A stretch of 64,000 nt of DNA from Pontederia crassipes (Eukaryota; Streptophyta; Magnoliopsida; Commelinales; Pontederiaceae). Of this stretch, positions 1 through 9,814 are shown in pieces. A program made the position numbers and the translations under genes. The stretch lies in the NCBI GenBank assembly GCA_030549335.1, contig CM060196.1, forward strand, positions 73,058,139 to 73,122,138. The letters run 5' to 3'. The notes beneath the pieces were generated by a model. That model ran no database searches, was not told where the DNA came from, and saw only the letters and a list, made by a program, of their open reading frames with translations. Within the stretch, counting starts at the first letter, position 1, and each line of letters begins with the position of its first letter.

Positions 1-1460
1 GCCACTATTGTGCCTTGTATATTTGTGTCACAATAGTGTTGCCTTCTTGTGATGCTAGTTTAGTGTCGCACATTGATGACTCCAATGAGATGTGATGTTC
101 TCCTTTAGCGTCGCAATGTTGGAGTCGCTAATGTGCGGCGCTATTTGGCATACTTTATAATTACCTATCTATCATAATCGAATTAATATGGTGGCACATT
201 AGTGATGCAGTAGCAACACAACGTTTGCATCGCTACTTCGCGATCAGTGTGCTCGTTGAAGAATGAATCATGATCGTCATTTTGTTTTAATCCGACAATT
301 CGTGTTCACCGCCCACCCGTGTTCAGCCCTTTTAATCAATTCCATGTTTTCTCCCTCTCACAATCCAATTTGCTGTCCCACTCTCTCTCTCTTAACCTCT
401 GCTCCGACAACGGAGACTGTTACCACCACCGCTGCCCCAACACCTTCGCCATTGTTCCCCTCTCAAGCTGGACAGCAGTTCGAACACCGCTTCTCCTAGT
501 ACCCGGTCGACCCACCTCAGCCGACGCGCTGAATCGGTTGTCATCTGTGGTGTTCGGAGACTCAGCCGTGTGAGATCTAGTGCGATGGTGTACACCCCCA
601 TGGTGCAGAAGCCCAAGGTGGAGATCTTCTACTATGTGGATTTCACGAAAGATAGCATGGTCGGGATGTGCGTCTCCGGGGCCTCAGCCTCGGACCTTCG
701 GCTAGATTTGACGACGGGTAAGAGAGGGGTCATCTTGGACTCAGGAACGTGGTGAATGCGGCTGGCCGGGGCGGCAAGGCTCAAGGCGGCGATGGGTCTT
801 CTTGTAGTCGTCCAAGGAGGAGGATGACGAGGAGGCCCTCAACTGTAATTTCATGTAATTAGATGATCTAATTGTGATAGATGTTATTTGATGTAATGGA
901 AATGTATGTGATGTAATGTAATTTGATATAATGGAAATGTATATATGATGTAATGTAATTTGTTTCAATTGTAGTGTAAAAACATAGCAATCAATGAATG
1001 GAGCACCATTGTAATGTAATTTAATGGTCGAATGAGCAAGGCGACAATCCATTCTATTGAATGAACATATTGTTCTTAGCATCTTTATAGCATCTAAATA
1101 TTTAGCGCCATATTAGCTATGCAGAAAAATCGAGTTGTAATGCCATATTAGCGCCAGTTTCGCGTCGTAACGTAGCGCCAACACGACGTCGGATGAGCAT
1201 CGATAACTTCAGTGTCGCTTTAGAGTCGGAATACCAACACATATTAGCGCTCCACGATGATACTTTTCACGTCATTATAGCATCTCATTAGCGCCACTGT
1301 TCGACGGTAATAGCGTCGACAAACCCATGTGCCCGATGTTGACGCCATTAGCGACCGAATATTAGCGTCACCAAATATGTGGCACGAAGTCGACGCTAAT
1401 GCGTCGCTATTGTCTTCAGCGCATTAGAGTCTATATTGATGCGTCGCTTTTCTTGTAATG
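1..1460. mobile_element. CACTA (En/Spm) transposon remnant, one end visible
   Basis: The right edge reads, on the minus strand, CATTACAAGAAAAGCGACGC. This is the classic CACTACAAGAAAA terminal repeat with one substitution in CACTA. Both flanks of the block (1-250 and about 1085-1460) are crowded with short direct and inverted copies of motifs such as GCGTCGCTA, TTAGCGCCA and TTAGCGTC, as expected of CACTA subterminal arrays that bind transposase. The middle (about 260-830) is more GC-rich and has short open frames (for example 570-755, plus strand) that I do not recognise. It may be a captured host fragment. No transposase is seen. The left end lies outside the window, so the TSD cannot be checked. 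The superfamily call is fairly secure, the exact extent is not. Confidence 0.7.
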
Positions 1461-2431
1461 ATTATTGGAGGCATCACTATTATATCCGACTTTCCTGCCA
1501 ACGTCCGTATATAGTAAACAATAAGCGTTTACTTATCGGTAGGATTTTTAATAGAGCACATATGAATTAGAAAATTCGCACAGCCTTCTAAAGAGTTTAA
1601 AAGCACAGGAAATAGCAGGTTACATCACTTGCTTAATATACTAATAGGAAAAGCAATGTTTGTTATAAACTATAAACTGCATACTTAGCCTTCACGCCGC
1701 TCATAATTAAATCCGACATAAATTGTTTAACCATAATATTATATCAAACATTGTAAATAAAATATAGCTAATAGTAAAAACAATAAAATTAAGTTCTTGA
1801 ATAATAGCCTGTTAAGTTAATAATAAAACAATGATGTAAAAAAAACTGACTTGTTTCACAAATAATAGACGAGACGATATCGATAGCATAAAATTTTAAC
1901 GTGGAAATCATAATTTTTCTTATGAAATAATTAGGAGAGAGTCAGATGAAGGAACTTACGTGAATAATAAGGTGCGATATATTATTCAAGAAATTATTAA
2001 CAATTATTGTAGGGTGACGTTGAAATGGGTCTTGGGCCACGCCCATGCATGGGCATGCGTGGCCTAGTACAGTACCAGCTATTGGTGACAGCTATACAAG
2101 TTTGTTGCACGTTGTTGTCACGGCTAGAACGATGAACCGCACACGCTCACAGTTTTGGAGCAATGTCGAAAAAAAAAGGAAAAAGATTTTTCTTATCAGT
2201 CTGGTTTAGCATTTTTTTCTTTAATTTTAGATAAATCAGAGGTTGTTGTTGCATTCACGGAATGAGTGTTCATGCAGCCATCCAAATTAAACACAATATA
2301 GTTCAGACAATTGGTTCTGAAACCCGTTGTGGATTATTACTATACATAAGTGAAGTAACAAATGGGAGAAATTTTGAGTTCATCAGATCAAGTGATGTAA
2401 AACTAATGAGATATTTAGATTTGATGGTGAT
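1461..2431. other. AT-rich intergenic DNA
   Basis: No credible coding frame. The one notable structure is a near-perfect palindrome at about 2036-2066 (arms GGCCACGCCCATGCAT and ATGGGCATGCGTGGCC). The rest is simple A+T-rich sequence. Confidence 0.6.
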
Positions 2432-3031
2432 CTATGTTGCATAGGTACGGGTACGGTACTGGTATCCGATACGGGTACGGGTACGCGGTACATTAATTTT
2501 TTAAAATTTAAGGTACGGGTACGGATACATTATATATAATATATAAATTTTATATAAAAATAATATATAATATAAGAAATTAAGCTATAATGATAAATAA
2601 TAAAGCTATTTTGCAAAATAATTTATCACATCATATATACTTTTTTTGTCTTTAATTAAGGCACTAAATAAAAAACCTAAGTAAATAGCTTTAAGTCTTG
2701 CCACGAGAAAAATAAATTATAGTGTAAATCAGTTTTCTTTTTTTTCTGCAGATCTCCACTCCACTTTCTCTCCATTTCACGTGTCTCACTTTTTCCATTT
2801 TCCTCTCTTTTGTATCACCGAACCCTTTGTTATTTCTCTCTTCTTTCTCCGGTTCGGTGACTTCGTTCTTCTTGCTTTTTTTTTCTTTGGCATCTCTCTT
2901 CTTCCATTCTTGTACTTTGCAAACTATGTTTTAACATAAGTCAAGAGTACCAACGTACCCCGCGTGTACCCGTACCCGATACGTACCGGATACGGGTAGT
3001 TTAGTATTTTTGCCGTACTCGTGCTTCATAG
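2432..3031. mobile_element. Non-autonomous hAT-type element (600 bp) with 8-bp TSD
   Basis: The element starts CTATGTTGCATAGGTACGG. Its right end, read on the minus strand, starts CTATGAAGCACGAGTACGG, giving about 19-bp imperfect terminal inverted repeats. It is flanked by an exact 8-bp duplication, ATGGTGAT, at 2424-2431 and 3032-3039. An 8-bp TSD is diagnostic of hAT transposons. Subterminal regions are packed with GGTACGGGTACGG-like repeats on the left and their complements on the right. The interior is AT- and pyrimidine-rich without a transposase frame, so it would need transposase from elsewhere. It sits just beyond the 3' end of the WAK gene. Confidence 0.85.
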
Positions 3032-3206
3032 ATGGTGATACTCGGAATAGAGGCCACCAATTAAGAAGAACATCATCCAAGCAACTGTGGCGTGAAAACT
3101 TACATGAGTCTACAAATTACAACGATAACTGAAATGAAATAAACTGACAATCTTTATTACATCATCATTGTTTTCGATATTAAACAAGTGCAACGCGTCA
3201 TCATGT

Positions 3207-4344
3207 TTACCTCCCGTCATTAAGTACGCTGAATGCTGTCCCACTGTACCTGTCATAATATGGTGAGCTGACCGTATTCGTGAAGCTTGGTGACTCAATG
3301 GACGCAGTCGTCATCTGCGCAGGGTTATACTCTATAGCTTCTGTGACAGAGTTGTTGCCCATGTTGGCCAACCTTTGAAGTCGTTCTTCCACCTCCGTCA
3401 TGGTTGGTCTCATAGCTCCGTTCACATTCAAGCACTGTTCAAGTAACCGCCCGAGCTCATCGACCTGTTCCGCCGTGATCTCATTTATGATATCCGCGTC
3501 TATTATGTCTGCAAATCTGTTTCCACGTGATTTTTCCTTAAATATATGGTGACCAAGCTCCCATATTCTTCTGATATCACCTTCCTCCTCGTAAAGAGTT
3601 CCAAAAGGACGACGGCGAAACTGTACACATCACTCTTCTCTGTTACTTGCCCCGTCTGCAGGCATTCTGGATCAATATAACCTCTCGTTCCCTGTATCTC
3701 CATGGAATTCTGATCCTTTGATGAGAGCAGAGCGCCTCCAAAGTCGGAAAGTATCGGCCTGAACCCGTCGCCTATGAGAATGTTTGGAGGATTCATGTCC
3801 CCATGAAGGATTTGCGGCTCGGCGTCTGTGTGTATGTACGCAAGTGCTGATGCAGACTCCACTGCGATCTTAAAGCGGATGCTCGACGGCATCTTGACAT
3901 TTTCTTTATGAATGTAATCATGAAGACTCCCGCCACTGACGAACTGGTAGACCAACATGGGGACTTCGACCTCTAAACAGCAGCCGAGTATCTTGATCAC
4001 GTTCTTGTGATTGAGCAACGATACGATGTACATCTCCTTTGCGAATTCTTTCCTCTGTTCCTGGTTTGTGTGCTTGGATTTCTTGATGGCAACTGTTTTC
4101 TTGTCGTCAGGTTCTCCTTTGTAGACAGTGCCGAAGCCCCCCTGGCCCTGTACTAAGCTACTGTCGAAGTTTCTTGTTGCCTTTTCCATCTCCTCCTCCT
4201 TGAATATTTTGAAGTTGACTCCCTGATGCGCGTTTATTTGTTCTCGCAGCAACAGTCCTCCGTTTTCTTCAAAACATCTTCGTTTAGCTCTCATGAGCTT
4301 TGTCCTTTCATATACCCAGAATATTGTGTCAAGTACAATGACAA
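3207..4344 (-). pseudogene. WAK exon: transmembrane end and kinase domain with frameshift
   Basis: The in-frame exon begins after an AG at 4345-4346 (V-V-I-V-L-D-T-I-F-W: end of the membrane helix). An earlier AG leads straight into a stop, so this acceptor is preferred. Numbering from the Met at 4294, the kinase shows a glycine loop G50-Q-G-G-F-G-T-V, the ATP lysine in V-A-I-K71, the helix-C Glu at about 87, a catalytic loop H164-G-D-M-N-P-P-N171 and S-D184-F-G. The first frame stops at 3503. The conserved continuation (E-E-E-G-D-I, then the helix I region with R-P-T-M) lies in another frame and runs to 3207. The switch falls around residue 236 and is consistent with a one-base loss. Confidence 0.85.
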
Positions 4345-6366
4345 CTTATGACACCTGCAATTAGTAATATATGTAATTATAGGAATCAATAGTTTCCTTG
4401 CGTGGGCGATAATTTTGTTGTAATAAAGAGAAGCTGGTGAACTATTTTTTATGATCAAATGATTATGCAATAAGCTACTTAATTGGCTAATGTCAAAAAT
4501 CACAAAGAAAGATGTGAATTGCTGGAGATCATATCAGAATCAGTAGGCTTTTTCATGTTGCTGTTCTGTATACAGGCGAACATATGAAAGCCTGATCGAG
4601 TCTTCATTTCACGAAAGGAAAGACAAAAAGGAAACAAGATTATTCTGATTTCTCAACTGCTCCAAGACAGAAACATAAGAATCTTTTGGGATAGCAGAAC
4701 AAAATTAATTGAAAAATAGAAGTAAAAAAGTCATACCAACGGCGATCTTTATTGCAGCCGACGCCGTTCGCTTCTGGATGTCCGGTATGCAATTTGCTTC
4801 GCGGGGATTGCCGTGTGTTCCCGGGGGGCATGAACAGTCATATGAACTCAACGTGTTGCTACAGACCCCATGGCACGGATACAACGCGCCTCCAACAGTA
4901 CACTCATCGATATCTGCATGTGCAAGTGCATCCATGATTTCGTGAGAACCAGCGCATGCACGCAAGTTACAGCAGATCAGCAGTACCAAAATTTAAAAAG
5001 TAAAAAATTTATGTATACCGTGACATCCGTCCTCAAGATAAGGATTTCCTTGGAATCCAGCGGAACAGTTGCAGATGTAGCCGGGGCCGTTGGTGGAGTC
5101 GAAGCACTCACTGTGGCGGCTGCGGCACGCTTGCGCCTCTTGACAAGTGCCGTTCCTGATGGCCCAGTCCAACACTAATTGAACGCGCCCATTGTGCTTA
5201 ATGTAGAAGTTGTCGCGGACCACGTCTGAGGGGTCGAGCCGAAACCATTCTTCGTCTGCCAGGAAGGAATAGCTGCAGGGGCTGAAGCTCACGACGGAGC
5301 TGTGATCAAAGGCATCGTCGAAACCCCCGTCGTAATAGTCCAGGCCCTTCGGAATGTCAGTCTGGCAGCAACCTCTCCCGTTGCACTTCCCAGTTGTTTC
5401 TACGTCATTCTCGTTTCCGCAGAGAGAGAGGCACCCGCTCATGTAGTCTTTCTCGCTTCTTCCCGTGACGTAGGCGAGGGTTGAGCAGCCGATGGCCGTG
5501 AACTTGTTACGGGCGCTAGAAAACATATAAGGCGTCGTTGTGAAGTTTATGCTCGGGTAGCGCGACGCCTCCGGCATGAGGATGCCAGACTTGTTGTAAC
5601 ATGCATAGGAGATGTATTTGTAGATACGCACTTCGCCGGTGGTCAATGATATGTTGATCATCTCGGTGTTGGTCTGACCCATGTACAAGTATCCGTTCTC
5701 CGCGCATGTGAGTTCGAAGCCTTCCATGAAACAACCATCGCCGACGCCGAAAGGGTAGGGGATGCTGATATTACCGCACCTATCAGGACAATTGGGGGAG
5801 ATAGTGTTGGAATATGTCGTCGTCATCCCCGGCGGGTCATCCGAGGAGTTGGTGCCAAGTGTCAAACTTGAAGAGTTATTAATGTAGCATTGATACACGT
5901 ATTGTATCTGTTTTAGTCTTCTTTGTAGCAATTTTACTTAAGTATAAATAGGACATATCAGTTGTAATTCTTGAAGATCCATGTTCATAAGATTCGACAT
6001 GATTTTATATTGGCTGTCGGGGCCTAACACAACCCTCCTCCTTTATCCAGGCTTGGGACCGGTTATAAAATATAGACGGAGTTAGTTGTAATTCTTGAAG
6101 ATGTCTAATAAAAATTTTCTTTCTACCGTAACTTCCCCTTTCTCCTTTCCTTTCTTCCTCTGTTTTATTCTTCTTCAACCAGATCCCTTCGGCTTCATCT
6201 TCTCCACGTCCGGCAGCACTCTGGAGCTGGATTCTTGACAGATAGCGATGTTGCCGCCGGCAACGGCAGTCGACGTCATTATTGCGGCCACTAGAGCAAT
6301 CAACCCTAGAAGCTCTAATGGTGAGCTGACCTTCGACATGTTTGCCGCTTGAGGTTGGATGTTCAC
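3207..6366 (-). CDS. Wall-associated receptor kinase (WAK-like), frameshifted
   Basis: Reading leftwards: a candidate signal-peptide exon (up to 6366), a GUB_WAK/WAK-associated exon (5019 to about 5900), an EGF_CA exon (4737-4913) and a transmembrane plus kinase exon (3207-4344). WAKs span the plasma membrane, bind pectin or oligogalacturonide in the wall and signal through a Ser/Thr kinase. The two downstream introns have GT..AG ends and keep frame: donor at 5018, acceptor before 4913 rebuilding D-I-D-E-C, donor at 4736, acceptor before 4344. The first junction is unresolved, because no good donor/acceptor pair links the signal exon to the GUB exon. The kinase switches frame near 3583-3597, so the gene is either a recent pseudogene or carries a one-base sequence error. 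The catalytic loop has D-M-N where active kinases have D-x-K. The tail ends at the TAA at 3207-3209. Confidence 0.8.
4737..4913 (-). CDS. WAK exon: calcium-binding EGF domain and start of TM helix
   Basis: Begins with D-I-D-E-C formed across the splice from the upstream exon. It carries six spaced cysteines of an EGF_CA module (C..PC.GVC.N..SYDC.CP.G..G). It then runs through D-I-Q-K-R into the hydrophobic A-A-I-K-I-A-V start of the membrane helix, and ends in a GGTATGA donor. Extracellular module next to the membrane. Length and position match the usual WAK middle exon. Confidence 0.85.
5019..5900 (-). CDS. WAK exon: GUB_WAK_bind and WAK-associated domains plus first EGF
   Basis: The open frame runs from 5931. 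The 5' boundary is uncertain because the first residues have no signal peptide. The galacturonan-binding signature C-P-D-R-C-G-N-I-S-I-P-Y-P-F-G is present, followed by G-D-G-C-F and F-E-L-T-C. A C-terminal stretch reads V-L-D-W-A-I-R-N-G-T-C, and then an EGF module N-G-P-G-Y-I-C-N-C..G-F-Q-G-N-P-Y-L. Many N-x-S/T sites suggest a glycosylated wall-facing domain. The donor at 5018 (CACG|GTATAC) splices in frame to the EGF_CA exon. Wording of the motifs is nearest to monocot WAKs. Confidence 0.85.
6175..6366 (-). CDS. Candidate WAK signal-peptide exon
   Basis: A 63-residue frame with two possible Met starts (6366 and 6339). The second gives M-S-K-V-S-S followed by a hydrophobic core L-L-G-L-I-A-L-V-A-A-I-M and a likely cleavage site T-A-V-A|G-G, a good secretory signal. 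It lies about 240 bp upstream of the GUB_WAK frame on the same strand, where a first exon is expected. The splice donor was not identified, and the frame ends in a stop at 6175. The link to the WAK is by position and character only. Confidence 0.55.
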   Translation of the reverse strand: MNIQPQAANMSKVSSPLELLGLIALVAAIMTSTAVAGGNIAICQESSSRVLPDVEKMKPKGSG

Positions 6367-7243
6367 GATGAAATAAAAACTTAACGCTTGGCATTTAAAG
6401 CACCGTGAGACGTGTATACGCTGTCTCTAATTTTGGGTGGAAATATAAGTTAATTCAAGTCAAGTCAATCATGAAGTGATGTTTCCGACTATGTCAAGTC
6501 AAATTATTGCAAACTAAGTAATGTTATATCCAAACTGATTTATCGGAAAGGGGCAATATTTTAATAACGTGTATACTTCAATTATATAACTGGCCTCTTC
6601 CAAGACGGCATCATGCAAATTTCTGGGCTCAGACAATTTTGACACTCTCCTGGTCTTCCTGACTTGATCATAATCAAGTAATTTTGTGATTGACGTTGCA
6701 CAGCTACAATCTAAGTCACAAATGGGTCAAATGAGAAGCAAACTAAATCAAAAGATGAAAGTGTGGATGTTGATGCTACTGATCGACGGGAATTCATTGC
6801 ATATAATTATTTTTATCGCATTGTTAGAAGCATAGGTTCAATTATATAACAGTGAGGCCATTGTGCTGGTTATATGACTGCTTCCCATTGAGCAACAAGA
6901 GAGAATCTCATTAAGAAAATGATGCACCCTCCCCTTATATAGATCATTTATAATGGTGTGCACAAATAATAACCATTCATGAAATACATTAGCACCTCAA
7001 TACAAACTAATACGCTAATTTTTGCATTTAATAAAAAATATCTAGAAGTTGAATGCAACTTCCTCCTTTAGCATTGCAACATGAACTAATTAAACCAGAG
7101 CATCATATTGATCACACCTAATGGTCATAACAAATTTTTTCTTGCGTGATGAACATCCTTTTGTTGAAGCATTAAATTGTTATATGACCCTCATTGTTAT
7201 ATTCTCAAGTATTATTGTGCACTTTATTCTCGTTAATCTCTAC
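6367..7243. other. Upstream flank of WAK gene and start of triplicated segment
   Basis: No coding frame. The first few hundred bases would hold the WAK promoter. A TTTAAAT-like box lies a few tens of bases upstream of the signal exon but I cannot assign it. From about 6950 the sequence resembles 9488-9606 (ATACATTA...AATAAAAAATATCTAG), the left part of the triplicated segment. Confidence 0.5.
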
Positions 7244-9135
7244 GGCGCCGTTTGGTTGCAGGTTAACTAATGGAATAAGGAGTTAATCACCGGAATACAA
7301 CCAAAGGCGGGGTGGATTAAAATTAAGAGGAGACAAGTCATGCACAGTTTAAGAGGAGACAAGCCATGCACAGCTTACGATGAATATTTAATTTGGTCGG
7401 CTGACTATTTTTTGGATTATAGTATTCTTCATTTTCGATGAAATACAAATAATCCAAGGAAGGCAAGGTAGTCATTTTACTGTTCAACAAATTAATGAAG
7501 GTAAAAGAAAGTGACTCGATTTAACGTTAGGAGGTGAGGGTGAAGTGATCATTTTACACTGTTATTCTATCATTCCATCCAAACAATATGAGGATTAAGA
7601 CTATCAATAGTAAGAAATATCAACCAAACATAATATGGAATATGGCACATCCTTTCTAGGATAATCCCCCTATCATCGAATTACAATCATCTAATCCACT
7701 CCTTATCCAGCAACCAAACAGCGCCTACATCCACAAAATGTAGATATATATGTCATGCTTACCAATGATTTTGAATTTTTTTTATTTATTATTTACCTAT
7801 TGAGCTATGAAAGTTACAAAAATATATATTGTTAATTCTCACTGCATCGGACCTGTGTCACTAGTGAAATAAAGGATATTGATGTGAGATTATGGTTGTT
7901 CGTAGTGATGATGTTTGGGTGCTTCTTTGCTTTATTATCATTTGCTTTCTTTCAAACTTATCGGGATTAATAAGTTTAACAAACTTTTTTATGATAGAAT
8001 ATTGTTATTATGAGAGATTTTATTTTAAAGATTATCTAAAAATTTCAAATTTAAATATTGTTATTCACCTTCAAGTTTTTCACATTTTGTGTATTTGGTC
8101 AAATGACCGTTCAAGATTAATATTATAGACAAGGTATTATATAATTGATAACGTCCCTTATATTATATTATATTTTGTATCTATGACAGCTTTGTGTCAC
8201 TTAATTAAGTGTACACTTCAAATTGCTATATATTAATCAAGTCATCGCAAATCAATAATTAATCAAGTCCTTGTTATAATGAAATTAAGTCGCTCAAAAT
8301 ATTATAGTCAATAGTGGTCAGTGCACCATTAACATCGATCAAGAATGTTGCATGGTCGATTGACGTAACTTCTTTCATAATATATATAGTGATGGCTAGA
8401 AAAATTATAGATTAATTTATCACTACCATTCGAATATGGAGAAAAACCTCAGTTACTCCACTCCAATTGGTCACTGTAGCCAAAGTCAAGTGCTCGCATG
8501 CGCATGTCCCAAACATTTGCGAGATATAGCACCGGGTGAATGCTTCTACCAACTGGAGCATAATGATAAATCTCATGAGTCGTAGTTTGATCCGAACAAA
8601 TGAATCAAATCCCATTTGTTATTAAAATAATATTATCGTTAGTGACTTTGAAGATGTAATACGAATGGAAGTGTAAAATTATAAAAAAAAATAGTTGAAT
8701 AATAACCTATTAATAATCACTTTAAAATAATTAAAAAATCAAATGGTTTGTTATTTTTTATTATTTTTATGTATGATCATTTTCATTTTATTATTTTCTC
8801 CTTTAAAAATTTTGTGACCATTCAATTTTTCTCTTCGTTATATTTTTTCCATTTTCTGCACCTATTTGGTATCAACTTTCCATATTATTAATTTTTCGCC
8901 CACTTTCCATTTTCCATTTTCACCCTTCCTAATTTACTTTAGTCCTTATTTTCCTCCACTTTCCTGTCTTCCACCTTTCTTCTTTAAACATTCTCCATAT
9001 ATTCACTAGTTTTATCGTTTTAAAAAATATGTAACTTAAATGGCTATTCTTCAAATATTTTCCTTATTTTCAACATATTATCTATTTTTTATATATATTT
9101 TAAAATGTATAATTAAATTGGCCATCCGAAGCCCA
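6950..9135. repeat. Triplicated non-coding segment, copy 1
   Basis: Long stretches align by eye with 28698-31224 and 55777-57637. Shared blocks include TGAACTAATTAAA near the start, AAGTATTATTGTGC, the block around CTCAGTTACTCCACTCCAA (about 8450), TGATAAATCT, CGTGAGTCATAGTTTGATCC and a pyrimidine-rich end with ATATATTCACTAG. No conserved open frame, so it is probably old intergenic or promoter DNA duplicated in tandem. It contains the MITE at 7244-7725. Similarity to the other copies stops at about 9135, near the CACTA-like insertion. Confidence 0.75.
7244..7725. mobile_element. MITE (482 bp), TIR GGCGCCGTTTGGTTGC, TSD TAC
   Basis: The left end GGCGCCGTTTGGTTGC matches the inverted right end GGCGCTGTTTGGTTGC at 15 of 16 positions. 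Both sides carry TAC (7241-7243 and 7726-7728). The homologous site at 28807-28809 has a single TAC and no element, which confirms the boundaries. The G-rich TIR with GTTTGG and a 3-bp TSD is like PIF/Harbinger (Tourist) MITEs, although TAC departs from their usual TWA. No open frame. Confidence 0.8.
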
Positions 9136-9487
9136 CGGCTTAAGCGACGATCATCCTGTCCGACAACCCCTCTCTCTCTTTCCACTCTCCATCTCTCCCC
9201 CCTATCTCTCTCCCTCTCTCTCACTCTCACGGTGACCTCTTTCTCTCTCTCACTCTCTCGACTCCGACAACTCCAGCGACCTTCCATGGCTCCGGCCACC
9301 CTCTTCCTCTCCCCGTCTCATGATTCTAGCCAAAGACGGATCATGGTTTTCCGTCGGGAAGTTTTTACGATGAGAAGTTTTCGAACGGTTTCTTTCTACT
9401 TAAAAAATCATCAAAAAATGATATTTCAAATGAATTTTTGGAATTTGCGATGGATACGACCATAAAAAATTCGATTTTTTTGTAGTG
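9136..9487. mobile_element. Possible CACTA-type end fragment
   Basis: Read on the minus strand from 9487 it begins CACTACAAAAAAATCGAA, like a CACTA terminus. It then continues into sequence not shared with the other segment copies. A CT-rich stretch (9170-9260) precedes it. The opposite terminus was not found, so this is a partial element or a chance match. It lies exactly between copy 1 and copy 2 of the triplicated segment. Confidence 0.45.
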
Positions 9488-9606
9488 AATAACCGTTCAT
9501 AAAATACATTAACCCCTTAGTACAAGGAATACATTATTTTTTATTTAATAAAAAATATCTAGCAGTTCAATGCAACTTCCTCCTTAGCATTGCAATATGA
9601 ACTAAT
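9488..9606. repeat. Triplicated segment, copy 2, left end
   Basis: Matches 6960-7090 of copy 1 (CATAAAATACATTA, AATAAAAAATATCTAG, AATGCAACTTCCTCCTTAGC, ATGAACTAAT). It is cut at CTAAT by the Copia element and resumes at 28698. Confidence 0.8.
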
Positions 9607-9797
9607 TGTTACAACAATATTTTCCCTTGATCATCTCTTGTATATTGATATGTTTTTATATACATGGCAGCAGTAGTTATCTATAACAAGATATGAACAA
9701 GATGTAACAAATTGTAATCAGAAGATTAAATCTATAACTAAGTGCTAATTGTGTAGTTAAGATTTTAAATAATATCTATCTGATATCTTCTCTAACA
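9607..9797 (-). repeat. Copia 3' LTR
   Basis: 191 bp, TG..CA ends on the plus strand as TGTTACAACA...TCTCTAACA. Preceded (minus strand) by the polypurine tract GCGGGGGA at about 9798-9805. About 96% identical to 28507-28697 by hand count. Confidence 0.95.
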
Positions 9798-9814
9798 TCC
9801 CCCGCAAGCACAAC

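Noticed and set aside
570-755. Short frame with plausible composition (V-E-I-F-Y-Y-V-D-F)
   Set aside because: Inside a CACTA remnant, only 61 codons, and no family recognised. Mentioned as a possible captured fragment but not called as a gene.
4291-4503. 70-codon minus-strand frame just upstream of the kinase exon
   Set aside because: It is intron sequence of the WAK gene. The AT-rich composition and splice sites at 4344/4736 explain it.
6005-6394. 129-codon frame overlapping the signal-peptide exon
   Set aside because: Arg-rich shadow frame on the same strand. The other frame encodes a convincing signal peptide.
7892-8128. 78-codon AT-rich frame
   Set aside because: Lies in copy 1 of the triplicated segment. 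The frame is broken in the other two copies, so there is no sign of coding selection.
9040-9465. 141-codon open frame, plus strand
   Set aside because: Made of a TCTCTC/CACTCTC low-complexity tract and transposon-end sequence. No domain, and the opposite strand is open for the same reason.
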